From positions 3,744,758 to 3,779,757 of the forward strand of contig CM022676.1 of assembly GCA_012295275.1 (NCBI GenBank): DNA of 35,000 nt, given 5' to 3'. Each line of letters starts with the position of its first letter. The first letter of the stretch is position 1. Shown here piece by piece: positions 24,101-34,560 of the stretch. This DNA comes from Chrysomallon squamiferum (lineage: Eukaryota; Mollusca; Gastropoda; Neomphalida; Peltospiridae). Below the pieces are notes generated by a model. The model searched no databases. It worked only from the letters and a program-made list of their open reading frames with translations, and had not been told where the DNA came from. A program made the translations under genes and the position numbers.

Positions 24101-24919
24101 TATATATAATGAACAATATTACTTTTAAAATACACTTTACTTTTTTCTTTGTGTGTACATCTCTGATAAGTAAATAAATATATAGAATATTAAATAAATA
24201 AATAAATAAATGATCACTAATAGAAAATTCTAGAGAATGGAATGAAGACGGAAAAAAATATATTATATTTCACAGATTTTTCTTGCTACATCATAAACAA
24301 AATAATAAGTAATATACTAATAAATAAAAACAAAAACATAATAATAAATAAAAATAAATAAGATGGTGACAAAAAAAAAAAAAAAGGATTTTAAGAATTA
24401 CACAACTTACTGCATTGATCGTACATGGCCAAGAATGAAAGTCCATATCTTAACTAATTCAGATCCTCGACAAATTCTGAAAGTATATTTTAAAAAAAAC
24501 ATTAAATAAATTCTTAAAATAACATGTAACATTATTTATTCATTTATTTATTTATTTGTTATATACTGGTAATCAATAAGTCATTTGCACACTGGTGTTG
24601 CACTCAAATTCTGAAGAATTAAATTCATAGTAAATCTCTTACTGTCAGCAGTGTTTTCTGTAACGGCTAATAATTAACAAAATAATATTAAATATCTTAC
24701 TTTATCTGCAACAGGTAAAGTTATGTAAATGATAATAAATTAAATAATGAACACTAACTTTCTGAAGTCTTCTGCAGTGGGTGGGGATTTGTTAATATAT
24801 CTTCCAGTCGGCTGAAAATGCATTTCATTCACAGCCCAGTCATAAAGCTGTTTGCCCAAATCTGAATCATCTGGAGGTTTCATCTTTCTCTCTGTCATCT
24901 GTGATGGTCTTTGTGACAT
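14686..24919 (-). CDS. HAUS5: HAUS augmin-like complex subunit 5
   Basis: At least 17 coding exons, total about 1,989 coding bases (about 662 residues; the human protein is about 630). Recognised by collinear resemblance to HAUS5: N-terminal YDWAVNEM, KIWTFILGHVRSMQNLRKK, a long coiled coil, ETVCCHEVRRTCEEIESFLQ, KQNAGSKPRL and the C-terminal IQAWWELPAHNLVPW. Family knowledge: HAUS5 is one of eight augmin subunits, which recruit the gamma-tubulin ring complex to spindle microtubules for branching nucleation. Start: ATG at 24919 has A at -3; an upstream in-frame ATG at 24982 and a downstream one at 24898 are alternatives, and human alignment begins after all three. Two junctions, exon 4 to 5 and exon 12 to 13, are not phase-compatible with the best splice sites, so small exons or weaker donors are probably missed there. 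Introns are short to moderate and AT-rich. The stop is TAG at 14686-14688. Confidence 0.88.
15250..15382 (-). CDS. HAUS5: HAUS5 exon 16
   Basis: ELCEKESDYFKKEKAELVPL to TKDHIQA and the first two bases of a tryptophan codon, donor CTTG|GTGAGT. Corresponds to the last long helix before the conserved WWE motif. Confidence 0.88.
16769..16792 (-). CDS. HAUS5: HAUS5 exon 15 (24-nt microexon)
   Basis: 24 bases encoding VVPSLVS plus split glycine codons, phase 1 at both ends, with acceptor TATTTTAG and donor GTG|GTAAAT. It fits both neighbours, but so would skipping it, since phase is preserved. Confidence 0.6.
17282..17429 (-). CDS. HAUS5: HAUS5 exon 14
   Basis: AGECILPHCLEMKTELSEAD and on to ENITG after acceptor TATTTCCAG. 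Ends in phase 1 at ACTG|GTAAAT. The LEMKTEL stretch resembles LLHMKTSL of vertebrates. Confidence 0.85.
17516..17560. repeat. Poly-A/T tract in HAUS5 intron 13
   Basis: An interrupted A-run of about 35 bases flanked by AATAAA-type repeats from 17440. Nearby 16610-16635 is another A tract. Both lie close to the exon boundaries of HAUS5. Confidence 0.8.
18067..18102 (-). CDS. HAUS5: HAUS5 exon 13 (36 nt)
   Basis: Twelve codons KTLQYLNFPYEK between acceptor TATTTACAG and donor AAG|GTAAAT. Only phase 0 entry is open; phase 2 entry reaches a TAA. Confidence 0.7.
18572..18714 (-). CDS. HAUS5: HAUS5 exon 12
   Basis: GKYLTKLSPHHGDTVKLAAL to LPYLMTVYTDR. The strong donor GATAG|GTGAAA leaves phase 2, which exon 13 cannot accept. 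A weaker upstream donor ACA|GTCTAC would give phase 0. Confidence 0.8.
19081..19161 (-). CDS. HAUS5: HAUS5 exon 11
   Basis: 81 bases, phase 0 both ends, encoding QKKQNLIQILAKQNAGSKPR and LTGQIME, aligned with the LLIKGNSASKTRL segment of the vertebrate protein. Confidence 0.87.
19662..19824 (-). CDS. HAUS5: HAUS5 exon 10
   Basis: Begins KELLENELKLAEERSK after an acceptor TTTAAAG and runs as coiled coil to KYFKDLA, donor GCT|GTGAGT. An acceptor two bases further in would break the frame. Confidence 0.83.
20331..20488 (-). CDS. HAUS5: HAUS5 exon 9
   Basis: Helical KGQHDHVDKFIETLSHCNAA and on to NELKLA. Donor CAAA|GTATTT, phase 2 out. Its last 19 bases before the donor region recur near the start of exon 10. 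Confidence 0.83.
20855..20936 (-). CDS. HAUS5: HAUS5 exon 8
   Basis: Encodes FKHEKGGQLTDVSAPVTLLH and SVHQLIE. Acceptor GTTTTAG, donor GAG|GTTTGA, phase 2 in and 0 out. Confidence 0.85.
21105..21193. repeat. (CA)n(GA)n microsatellite beside HAUS5 exon 7
   Basis: (CA)n then (GA)n with a GGGA variant block at 21166-21180. It ends about 15 bases from the exon 7 donor, inside the intron. Confidence 0.85.
21208..21372 (-). CDS. HAUS5: HAUS5 exon 7
   Basis: NQQESLTGKVDEIVSRFPVT and following helix, matching the SSVETLLTNHPP region of vertebrate HAUS5. Ends TTGAA|GTAAGT in phase 2. Confidence 0.87.
21745..21830 (-). CDS. HAUS5: HAUS5 exon 6
   Basis: HEVRRTCEEIESFLQATLYG corresponds to the vertebrate RDVRTAC...AQFLQ segment. 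Acceptor TTTTTTAG, donor CTGT|GTGAGT, phase 0 in and 2 out. Confidence 0.85.
22406..22481 (-). CDS. HAUS5: HAUS5 exon 5
   Basis: Encodes SDGKIDTLCPSQFTSGDSV and ETVCC, ending at strong donor TGT|GTGAGT in phase 0. It must be entered in phase 2; phase 0 entry gives a stop at the second codon. Confidence 0.8.
22490..22900. repeat. A-rich and CA/CATG-rich repeats in HAUS5 intron
   Basis: Poly-A tracts at 22485-22503 and 22509-22540, then ACACAC and GCATGCAT repeats to about 22855. The poly-A reads as an unusually long polypyrimidine tract for the exon 5 acceptor on the minus strand. Frames across it are H/T/C repeats. Confidence 0.75.
22915..22932 (-). CDS. HAUS5: Possible 18-nt HAUS5 microexon
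   Basis: Between acceptor TTGGATTCAG and a strong donor GTAAGC lie 18 bases. Read in the phase required by exon 5 they give LDDLK plus a split codon, so the phase is preserved. It needs an upstream exon ending in phase 2, which the favoured exon 4 donor does not provide. Confidence 0.35.
23160..23323 (-). CDS. HAUS5: HAUS5 exon 4
   Basis: Coiled coil EEEYKKTLARLHDVQRQ to DFFTQKTQQ after acceptor TATTTACAG. The best donor CAA|GTATTT gives phase 0, which does not fit exon 5. A weaker donor 8 bases further (GTTTCT) would fit. Confidence 0.78.
23638..23819 (-). CDS. HAUS5: HAUS5 exon 3
   Basis: Starts after CTTAACAG with NLRKKITGRGGYKEQ and continues as heptad-rich coiled coil. Ends in phase 1 at CACAG|GTTTGT. 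Confidence 0.86.
24411..24476 (-). CDS. HAUS5: HAUS5 exon 2
   Basis: 66 bases between acceptor ACTTTCAG and donor GCA|GTAAGT, encoding ICRGSELVKIWTFILGHVRS. Phase 2 in and out, which fits both neighbours. Confidence 0.88.
24759..24919 (-). CDS. HAUS5: HAUS5 exon 1
   Basis: Carries LYDWAVNEMHFQPTGRY, matching the conserved WAVEEM segment. Ends in phase 2 at donor AAA|GTTAGT. The frame is open up to 24982. Confidence 0.85.
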
Positions 24920-24989
24920 AATTGTATATGTCTGTATTTCGGTGGAGTATTGTGCATTAGATAGATGTAAATATATGTTCATAAATTAT

Positions 24990-26600
24990 TTGGTATTATT
25001 AATATAATAATAATAATAAAATTCATGCAAAATCCTCTGCTATCAAGGCAAAGAATAACAGACTTAAACTGCATTATTATCTAACGAAGAAAATATGATA
25101 TAATGATTTATCTAGATTTATCCTAGATTATGTAGATATCAACGTCATAAAACCTGTTACAGAATAATAAATATGTAATATTGTTAGTTGTTACATATTA
25201 GTATTTTATATAAATTTTGTTTGTATTAATATTATTAAGTTTTAAGACTATTACACTTGATCACAGTTAGTGACTTACATAAGTTACAGTGTCAGTGTGT
25301 ATTGCAAGCTTCAACGTTTTCCAGTGAAGGTGTATAATCTTATAATTAAGATTTTATTTCGCTTCTCCAAAATAATTAAGTTAATAAATAAATAATTAAA
25401 ACGTAAACTGTAGTATATAAGAGTAATTTACTAATTACTGGGAAGTTGCAGAAAATGTAAACAAAATTTTGAAAACACTTAAACAGGTTACGTTTTATGA
25501 CCTCATTACTTTAAATCTTTTCCAATTGTTATATTTGGAATGACCACGAATACGAAATACAACTAGAGCAAACGTGTAAAACTAATTCACATTATCTTTA
25601 CCAGCTTAGATTCAAAATTATCGAACTTTTCTTCCACTTTCCCACTTCTGCAAAACACAACATGTCAAAAATGTCCGCTCTTTTTTGTAAGCGGTCTCAC
25701 ACCATAGAAATACATTTCGGAAAACTATATCGACCAAAACTGCTAAAACTTTAAAGTGCGTATTATATTTAGTTATACATCTTAATCAATATTAGCTCAG
25801 TAATATAATCAAAGATGTATTTATAAGTGTTAAATAATCAATATGTGGTGACAATGATTAAACATCACAAATATAATCGATGAATATCATGAATTGTATA
25901 CATTTATAAAACGTACCATTCCTAAAACGAACCCAACAAAAATGACCCCATTTTATGACAAAATTATTATTACTATTTTCTCTTTCTCTGCAGCTGCAGT
26001 AATAGCTGTAATGGTAGTGGTAGTGATAGTAGTATTAGTAGTAGCAACATTAGTGGTCGTATTCGCAGTAGCAGCAGCAGAATCAGTAGTAGCATATGTG
26101 ACCACAGACCCGTTAACACATCCTCGGAATATTATTTTCAATTTTATTTTTACGTAAACATTTTATAAATAACAAGATTTCTTCAACACAGTATTCTCGA
26201 AAACGTTAATAACTGAACACACAAGCCCTCTCGAACTCAACCATAAATATTATGGATATACGTGTAGATGTAATTTCTTTATTAAAAACTTTAGCGTTTA
26301 TTTGTCAAAACACTTGAGTTTGTCAATACTGTCGCTTCAACAAGTGTAGATCGAATAATGTAGTAACCCAGAAAACACATACTTCGATCACATCGTGAAT
26401 TAGTTTGTGTGACATACAGAGTAAATAATTAACTGAATAAAAGGGCAAATAAATATATTAATTAATCGAATTAAATAAATACTTTGTGAAACATTATATA
26501 TATATGTCATTTCAAAATAAGAATCAATATTTTTACTTACGATCAAAAAATTATTTTCTTTCAATAAATACTTTGACAATGGCATTTCGTCATTGGATTA
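24990..26600. other. Spacer upstream of HAUS5
   Basis: AT-rich unique DNA with no exon I could support. 25985-26100 is an interrupted GTA/GCA triplet tract whose frames give V/A or T repeats. The HAUS5 promoter should lie just above 24982, but no clear core element is visible. Confidence 0.55.
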
Positions 26601-26620
26601 TTTATATCACGAAAGTTCAG

Positions 26621-27996
<1,376 letters not shown>

Positions 27997-28211
27997 TCAG
28001 TCTGTAATGAAACCAAGGAAATCGTCTGCCGATGACGTCATATTTGACGGGATGTCGGAGTACAGAATACATTCATTGGTTGAAGGTTGCCATAGAAACG
28101 AGCGACATATTTCTTTTCCGAGACAGTAGCTTCCACACTCTAGTTTTGATCTGCCCTGTTCACGTGACATCTCATTCGACGCTCCTCGTTTTGAATCCAG
28201 GTGAAATTGTT
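27997..28211 (-). CDS. Lectin-like gene exon 4 (PAN/apple-like tail)
   Basis: Enters in phase 1 after TCTTCCACAG with QQFHLDSKRGASNEMS and ends GFITD then TGA at 27997-27999. Four cysteines and SFLW fit a short PAN module. TGACGTCA at 28033-28040 lies inside the coding sequence. Confidence 0.8.
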
Positions 28212-28374
28212 CTGTGGAAGATATAACAAATGTCACGGATGATCTGCACTAAAATGTTGTGTTAAACTGAATTAACTGATATTTGTACACTACACAAAAC
28301 GCTGTACAATACTATATACATGTCGCATAGTATTTTGTTATATTACATTTACTGTATTACGTATAGTTTCAGTA

Positions 28375-28446
<72 letters not shown>

Positions 28447-29540
28447 TAATAGAAATAAATTCATACATAACGAATACATATATACACAATATAATTATAT
28501 ATACACATACCTACGTAGATACTTAAATAAATACATACATATACATTTAAATAGATATATACGCAAACATACATACTGACAGAGAGATAATTATATACAT
28601 ATCGACATACGTGAATTAATATAACATTAACACATATACCCAGCTACACAGATATATATATATATGCGTGTATGTGCACATACAAACAGACATAAAGACA
28701 TATAGTCACATACAAACACACACACGCACAGACACACAGACAGACACACGCACATATACTTACGTTCCACAGATCCATATACTTCCACTTCACAGAGTGT
28801 GAAGTTCTCTGGCGCGTCTCTTACGTAGTCGATTACGTAGATGTATCTGCCTTTAACCGGTTTTGGTTTCACCACGTCTACGACTAAACCAACGGGAATC
28901 GAACCAACCTTACTGTAAAACACTTCGTTGGCGCCATCAATCGTTCTGGCTGTGACGTATAGCTGCGACGGGGCGGGACCTGTAATGAATATTCATAAGG
29001 CTACCTATTTGTTGCTAATTTTAGTCCAAAATAATGTGACTGTACATATCGAAATAAGCGTTAAGTCACATTTTTGCGCACAATATATTAACTTTTATAA
29101 GTGGATCATTCCGTTTCCAATCACCCAAAATAATAATAAAATAAAATCTCGCCCTCCACCCTTCCGATTTAGCAGAAAACTGGTATTTCGGGAAATTCGT
29201 GGACTGAAAATGCTGATATCATCATTTTTGTATGATCATTGGTTAGCAACTAAATGGCCAGTATTACTAAAAATAGGTATTTGTAGAAAGAGAGTTCCTT
29301 AGGATTTCTTGTTATATACATACCATCCTTACTAGTTGTAACTTTTATCCTGCTTATGGCGTAGTGATATCCTAAATCTACGGACCACCGTGAGTGTTTG
29401 TTTGCCGGAACGTAAGCCGTAGAACAAGAACCGCCGTCTAAATAGGGGTTTGTGTTTCCGTCCACGGCTCTCGAAGCAACAGCATCTCCGACAATATATT
29501 TCTGTTTGGCTGACTTTCGTAGAGCTACATTTTCCAAACC

Positions 29541-29613
<73 letters not shown>

Positions 29614-29937
29614 TAGTAAATAACAATAATGATAATAATAATAACGACAACGAAAAGAGAACCAGGAAGACTATTATGACGATGATGATGATGAAACTGA
29701 AGATGAAGATGACGATGAAGACGACAGTAATAATAGTACTAATACTGGGTTTTTTGAAATGGGGAATTTTAGCATATTTCTTGAATTTCCCGTTCCAGAT
29801 CCGCTCTTGATCAAATAATATCAACCTTAACCAAATTACGAACGAAATAAACATTTAGAAATGACAAGAATCATTACAACCGAATTATAGATGATAACCA
29901 TCAATAACTTGTACTGAAAAATTAAATAAAAAATTTA

Positions 29938-30024
<87 letters not shown>

Positions 30025-30131
30025 GCATTAATATTTTGTTAATAACAAAAATAAATAGAGAAATGAAACAATCAAATATTCTTACCTGTGACCGTAGTTG
30101 TAAAGAAAAACCAGCAGAGAAAGGTAACCAT
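27997..30131 (-). CDS. Secreted F5/8C (fucolectin-like) - PAN/apple-like protein
   Basis: Four exons, 30086-30131, 29324-29539, 28764-28979 and 27997-28211, all joined in phase 1, give 230 residues. Residues 1-15 (MVTFLCWFFFTTTVT) are a signal peptide. Exons 2 and 3 encode one discoidin/F5/8C-type domain: NVALRKSA, SRAVDGNTNP, GSCS, RWSVDLGYHYAISRIKV and the closing CEVEVYG are hallmarks of the fucolectin branch. Exon 4 encodes a cysteine-rich tail with four cysteines spaced C-x3-C-x5-C-x10-C (ECGSYCLGKEICRSFLW to NECILY), like a PAN/apple module. Family knowledge: such proteins bind glycans and may act in innate recognition or mucus; I did not confirm the sugar-binding residues. Uniform phase-1 introns suit exon shuffling. 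A paralogue starts at 34484 on the other strand. Confidence 0.85.
28375..28441. repeat. (CT)n microsatellite in lectin-like gene intron 3
   Basis: A pure CT array of about 66 bases. The rest of the intron to 28760 is ATAC/CACA-rich DNA. Confidence 0.9.
28764..28979 (-). CDS. Lectin-like gene exon 3 (F5/8C second half)
   Basis: 216 bases, the same length and phase as exon 2, from GPAPSQLYVTAR to LCEVEVYGSVE. Acceptor CATTACAG, donor GAAC|GTAAGT. Carries one possible N-glycosylation site, NFT. Confidence 0.85.
29324..29539 (-). CDS. Lectin-like gene exon 2 (F5/8C first half)
   Basis: 216 bases, phase 1 both ends, encoding LENVALRKSAKQKYIV to VTTSKDG. Its acceptor TTAAG is preceded by an (ATT)n array with no ordinary polypyrimidine tract. 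Donor GATG|GTATGT. Confidence 0.82.
29541..29609. repeat. (AAT)n array abutting the exon 2 acceptor
   Basis: About 69 bases of (TAA)n on plus, that is (TTA)n on the coding strand, ending directly at the acceptor AG of exon 2. A second array of the same type lies at 29940-30022 in the same intron. Confidence 0.9.
30086..30131 (-). CDS. Lectin-like gene exon 1 (signal peptide)
   Basis: ATG to ACAG|GTAAGA, 15 codons plus one base. The leader just upstream (CTGGACGAAATAAAA on the minus strand) recurs about 215 bases further upstream. The exon closely resembles 34484-34532 on the plus strand. Confidence 0.82.
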
Positions 30132-30169
30132 ACTTTTTATTTCGTCCAGTGATATATACCTGTTTCTGT

Positions 30170-31032
30170 TACATATAATATATTTTAGTATATTATATCC
30201 ACTTATACACTATCCTCTTAAGAAATATCAGTTTTCCTGTAAAATAAATTAGTTATGCTATATCCGCTTGTAAGTACATTAACTCACTCGAATAAGAAAT
30301 CTAGCTCTTTTAGGTCTCTGTCTGTGTGTATTTACATGTAGAGTATCCACTTTTATTTCGTCCAGCGTGTATTGACAACTATTACTGTGTCTATATACTA
30401 TTCATTGATGCGTAATTTTTATTGGAATATTGACCTTTCATTCTTCTTCTTCTTCTTCTTCATCATTATTATTCTTTTGTTTTATTTTTACTACAGTATC
30501 TTTTCTTAACATGTACATTGTTTCCAGAGAGTCAGCGATTAAAGAATGTTTCCTGTTATTGTTTAGATTCATATAAATGTAGTTATTCTGCGTTGTCTGT
30601 GTATAACCTGTATACATTCAGATTGTTTTATTTATCTGTCTGTCTATTTGGCTCTTTTATATGTTATGATATTTTATTATTACTGTTCATTATCAACGAT
30701 CGTATGCTGATCTTTGTAATAAAATAACAGCATTCAAAAAATTAAAGAAATTTACAACCAGAATTAGCATGCGTTAAATAGTAAAACAGATAGCTAAAAA
30801 TATAAATAAATAAAATAATTAACACGTCTATGTACGAATATTATTCATCAAATAGTGGTAGTGGTAAGTAAATATTTTGTTAATTACTTTTTTTCTGGAC
30901 ATTTTACATTTTACATTATGCTTGTCTATTTCTTAGAATATTATAAATTTGCCTTACTGGTCATATGAAATGATTTGTGTTTCATTATCTTGTTTCAGCA
31001 TCAATAGATAAATAAGCAGTTATATAGATAGA

Positions 31033-31070
<38 letters not shown>

Positions 31071-31190
31071 AAAATAAAGATAAAACAAAGATAGATAAAC
31101 AGACAAACAAATATTTATGAAAAATTAACATTCTCTTGCAATTTCTAACCTACTGCATCTGATGAAAAGATATTTTCTTTTTCTTTGTTA
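30170..31190. repeat. Tandem segmental duplication, copy 1
   Basis: Marker words occur here and again in copy 2 in the same order: CAGTTTTCCTGTAAAATAAA (30230 and 31280), TAACTCACTC, GTTTAGATTCAT, TAATAAAATAA (30718 and 32145), GACATTTTACATT (30898 and 33238), TAAGCAGTTATATAGA and ATTCTCTTGCAATT (31130 and 33516). The copy includes (GATA)n(GACA)n at 31026-31069. No exon is seen. Confidence 0.75.
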
Positions 31191-31234
31191 TTATTATTAT
31201 TATTATTATTATTTTACATTACATTACATTACAT

Positions 31235-33565
31235 TACATTATATTATATCCACTTACACAACGACCTTTTAGAAATCTCAGTTTTCCTGTAAAATAAATT
31301 AGTTATGTTATATCCACTGTTAGTACACTAACTCACTCAAGTAAGAAATCTACCTCCGTTTAGGTATCTGTGTTTTATATACTTATCAGTTATATAGTAT
31401 CCACGTTTGCTTTGTCTAGTGTATACTGAGTACTATCACTGTAGCTACAGGCTTGTCATGGATATGTACTCTCTATTGATATATTGACTTTGCAATCGTC
31501 TTCTTCATTATTATTGTTCTTTGATTTTATTTTCCCCCACAGTATGCTACTTGCATTCTTACTTAGTACGTATATTGTTTCATGAGTGTCAGCGTTTGAA
31601 AAATGTTTTCTAAATTTGTTTAGATTCATGTAAAACGTAATTATTATGAATTGTTTGTATATAGTCTGTGTTTATTCATATAGTCTGTGTTTTATTTATC
31701 TCTGTCTCTAAGTCTGTCTATCAGTTTGTTTGTTTTTTATCTATATATTTGTCTTTCTGTCTGTCTGTCTCACTGTGTGTCTATCAATTTATTTGTTTCT
31801 TGTTATTTATTTATTGTTTGTTTGTTCATTTGTTTGCTTGTTTGTTTGTTTTTTGTTGTGTTGTTTTTATTGTTTGTTTTATTATTTACTGTTCAGGCTT
31901 AGTTACAACGACAAAAGATTACAGCTGAAAAATAACTGTGCACCGCCATCTTGTTCTAATTCGTGACGTCATTATGAGACTCCTTTGTTTACAAATATTT
32001 TTTGTTTTGTTAATGTTGCCAGAAAAATACATCTATCAATGCGTTATGTACGTTGTGACGTCACAGTTCCTGGTTTCAAATGTTATGTAACAATACCATA
32101 TTTTATTATTACTGCTTATTATTAACGATCAAATGCTGATCTTAGTAATAAAATAATGATATGAAATATTAAAGAAATTTAATTTGTTTGAACAGAAAGT
32201 GATTATTTGTTCCAAGAGAAGCAAAGTCAAGGTCACTGAGGCATTATGGCCCTTGTGAGCATAAAGTGACGTTAAATTTTAAAACGGAGGGACACGTCAA
32301 AGGCCAAATGCCAAACAGGTGGATCTTGTTATTTTGACGTCATAGCTCAGGCAACGTTGTATCACGTGATAAAAACACTTTGACATACGCCGATAGCTTA
32401 TGACGTAAGAAATCTAGAACAAACGTAACGTACGCGGTCAAGGTGAAGGTAAACAACAAGGCAGACAACTCATGATTCATAATTACGTGTCCAAAACATA
32501 AATACATTTTAAATGATTAATCGAGTCAAGAGTGTCTGCGAATATTGACGTCACTTCTTTCAGGATTTTACAAAATGACAAAGATTTTTCTTTTCTTTTC
32601 TTTTTTTTCTTTATAAAACTTTCTTCGCTGTTATAGTTGAGGATTTTAAAATACACGTAAGTTCACTTACGAAGAATTACGTTATCGTTGTATATTGTTT
32701 TCAATTCATATGCACATTCGATCGTCTGCTTACATGAACGAAAATATCAAGTTATGCCCGGATGTACTTTATTGATCGCTTTGTTTCATTTAATAAAACT
32801 ACGAGATTTTGAGAGGCTTCGCATGAGTGCCTTGTTTGAATTGGAAATTAAATAAAATGAAAATGAGAGAGAAGAATAAAAATCGTTATTTGATTTCGAT
32901 GTTTAAAAAAACCCCCTCCATAAAACAACTACAGCAAATAAATAAATAAATAAATAACACAGAAAGATACAAATACTGTTTGAACATTAGCATATTTAAA
33001 CTATAAGCGACAAAAAATATAATGCCCGCCATTGTTGTGTATATGATGTCATTTAATAATACCATCCCACCTTTAGTTGTAAGTCCTTTAACTATTTACT
33101 CTGACGGTACTTGTAATTAAACAAATTAACTAAATAAATAAGATAATAATACTTAATTTAATAATTAGCTTAGAAATATATCATTTCAAATCCTTCGCAT
33201 GCGCGTCCCAATCTGGGTAACAGATTTTGGACATTTTGGACATTTTACATTATTATTGTCTACCTCTTAGAATATTAGAACTTTGGTCACGTGACAGCGT
33301 TTGTGTTTCGTTATGTTGTTTGAATATTTATAAGCAGTTATATAGACTGACAGACAGACAAACAGGAAGAAGACAGACAGACAGACAGAAAGATAGATAC
33401 AAATTGTTTTCCCGGTCAGTTAAGTAAATAAACATATTTTAGACATTTCAACATTAAAAACAAGCGCTTATAAAATACATATATATTGCCTTTAAAATAT
33501 TTATGATGAATTGATATTCTCTTGCAATTAAGAAACTACTGAAGCTAACAAAAATATATTTTTAT
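31235..33565. repeat. Tandem segmental duplication, copy 2, with inserted DNA
   Basis: Collinear with 30170-31190 but more than twice as long. The extra DNA lies mainly at about 31780-32100 and 32190-33225. The insertions are unique, richer in CpG and hold a cluster of TGACGTCA palindromes. The order of shared markers is preserved, so this is duplication followed by insertion or by loss in copy 1. Confidence 0.7.
31944..32553. promoter_or_regulatory. Cluster of four CRE palindromes
   Basis: Perfect TGACGTCA occurs at 31964-31971, 32056-32063, 32335-32342 and 32546-32553. The palindrome ATCACGTGAT at 32361-32370 and TCAAGGTCA at 32227-32235 (FTZ-F1/SF-1-like) lie between them. The cluster sits between two divergent lectin-like genes, so a shared enhancer or promoter is plausible but inferred. 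Confidence 0.4.
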
Positions 33566-33695
33566 TTATTTTATTTTTTATTTTTTAACACAATAAAGCC
33601 ATATAACGTTTGGAAAAACAAACAAAAACAGAAAAACATTATTGACTTTATCAGATTTGAAGCAAATAACTATATTTGTAATTAATACATTTATT

Positions 33696-33756
<61 letters not shown>

Positions 33757-33821
33757 AGAATGGGTTGATATCAGTTCTATTTTATTAATTTATGACAATA
33801 AATGATAAAAAAATAAAATAA

Positions 33822-33866
<45 letters not shown>

Positions 33867-34127
33867 TAGTAGTAGTAGTAGTAGTATTGTTGTCGTTGTT
33901 GTTGTTGTCGTCGTTGTTGGCAGGAATCGATAAATCGATATTTGAGAAAAACGATAGAGTCTTATGTAATTGAAAAACATATTCAGAGCATTGATTTGGA
34001 GTGTGCTTGATAAAATGAAAAGTGCATTGTAGAAGATCTTTTAATTATTATTTATCTTTTCAGTTAAAGTCTACCTTTGATTGTAGCGTCAAATATAGTA
34101 TAAAATAAATATCGTGCATTAAGTAAA

Positions 34128-34204
<77 letters not shown>

Positions 34205-34377
34205 CGGATTCAAATCGAACAGTTTGTTATCTTCAGAAGTTATTAACAAAATAAAAAAAAAAAAAAAAAATTAATCAATAACATTTAACATATTTCTCTT
34301 CAATGTGTGCATAATAATATAATAGAAGCTGCCTGAATTCTGTGATGTCAAGGTGCAAGTGGATGCAACATAAGTAA

Positions 34378-34422
<45 letters not shown>

Positions 34423-34483
34423 CAGAGATCTCGAGATATTTCATCGACGTGGGGACTCAAGTTAAAATCTCACAAATAAAATT
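33566..34483. repeat. Microsatellite-rich DNA upstream of the second lectin-like gene
   Basis: Contains (GT)n at about 33692-33746, (AAT)n at about 33822-33867 followed by (AGT)n and (TTG)n to 33920, (TTA)n at about 34129-34204 and (TA)n at about 34382-34421. The (TA)n ends about 63 bases before the ATG at 34484. No exon is seen. Confidence 0.8.
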
Positions 34484-34532
34484 ATGGATGTTTTACTTTG
34501 TTATATTTTTCTTATAGCTACTGTCGTCACAG
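34484..34532 (+). CDS. Signal-peptide exon of a lectin-like paralogue (gene runs off the window)
   Basis: ATG at 34484 opens 16 codons (MDVLLCYIFLIATVVT) and one base before donor CACAG|GTAAGAATATTT. The minus-strand gene's first exon (30086-30131) has the same length class, phase 1 donor, the matching words ACGGTCACAG/GTCGTCACAG, the same GTAAGAATATTT after the junction, and an AAATAAAA leader before ATG. It is therefore very probably exon 1 of a paralogue. Only the signal peptide is in view, so the mature domain is inferred. Confidence 0.65.
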
Positions 34533-34560
34533 GTAAGAATATTTTATTTTTATGTTAACG

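Noticed and set aside
25894-26157. Valine/alanine-rich frame of 87 codons
   Set aside because: It comes from an interrupted GTA/GCA triplet repeat; the resemblance to a membrane segment is compositional.
28893-28905. GGTTCGATTCCCGTT on minus, like a tRNA T-loop
   Set aside because: It lies inside coding exon 3 of the lectin-like gene, and no acceptor stem, D-loop or A-box fits around it.
31668-31966. Open frames with repeated L/F/C/V
   Set aside because: They translate TGTT/TGTC-rich simple sequence in the second copy of the tandem duplication.
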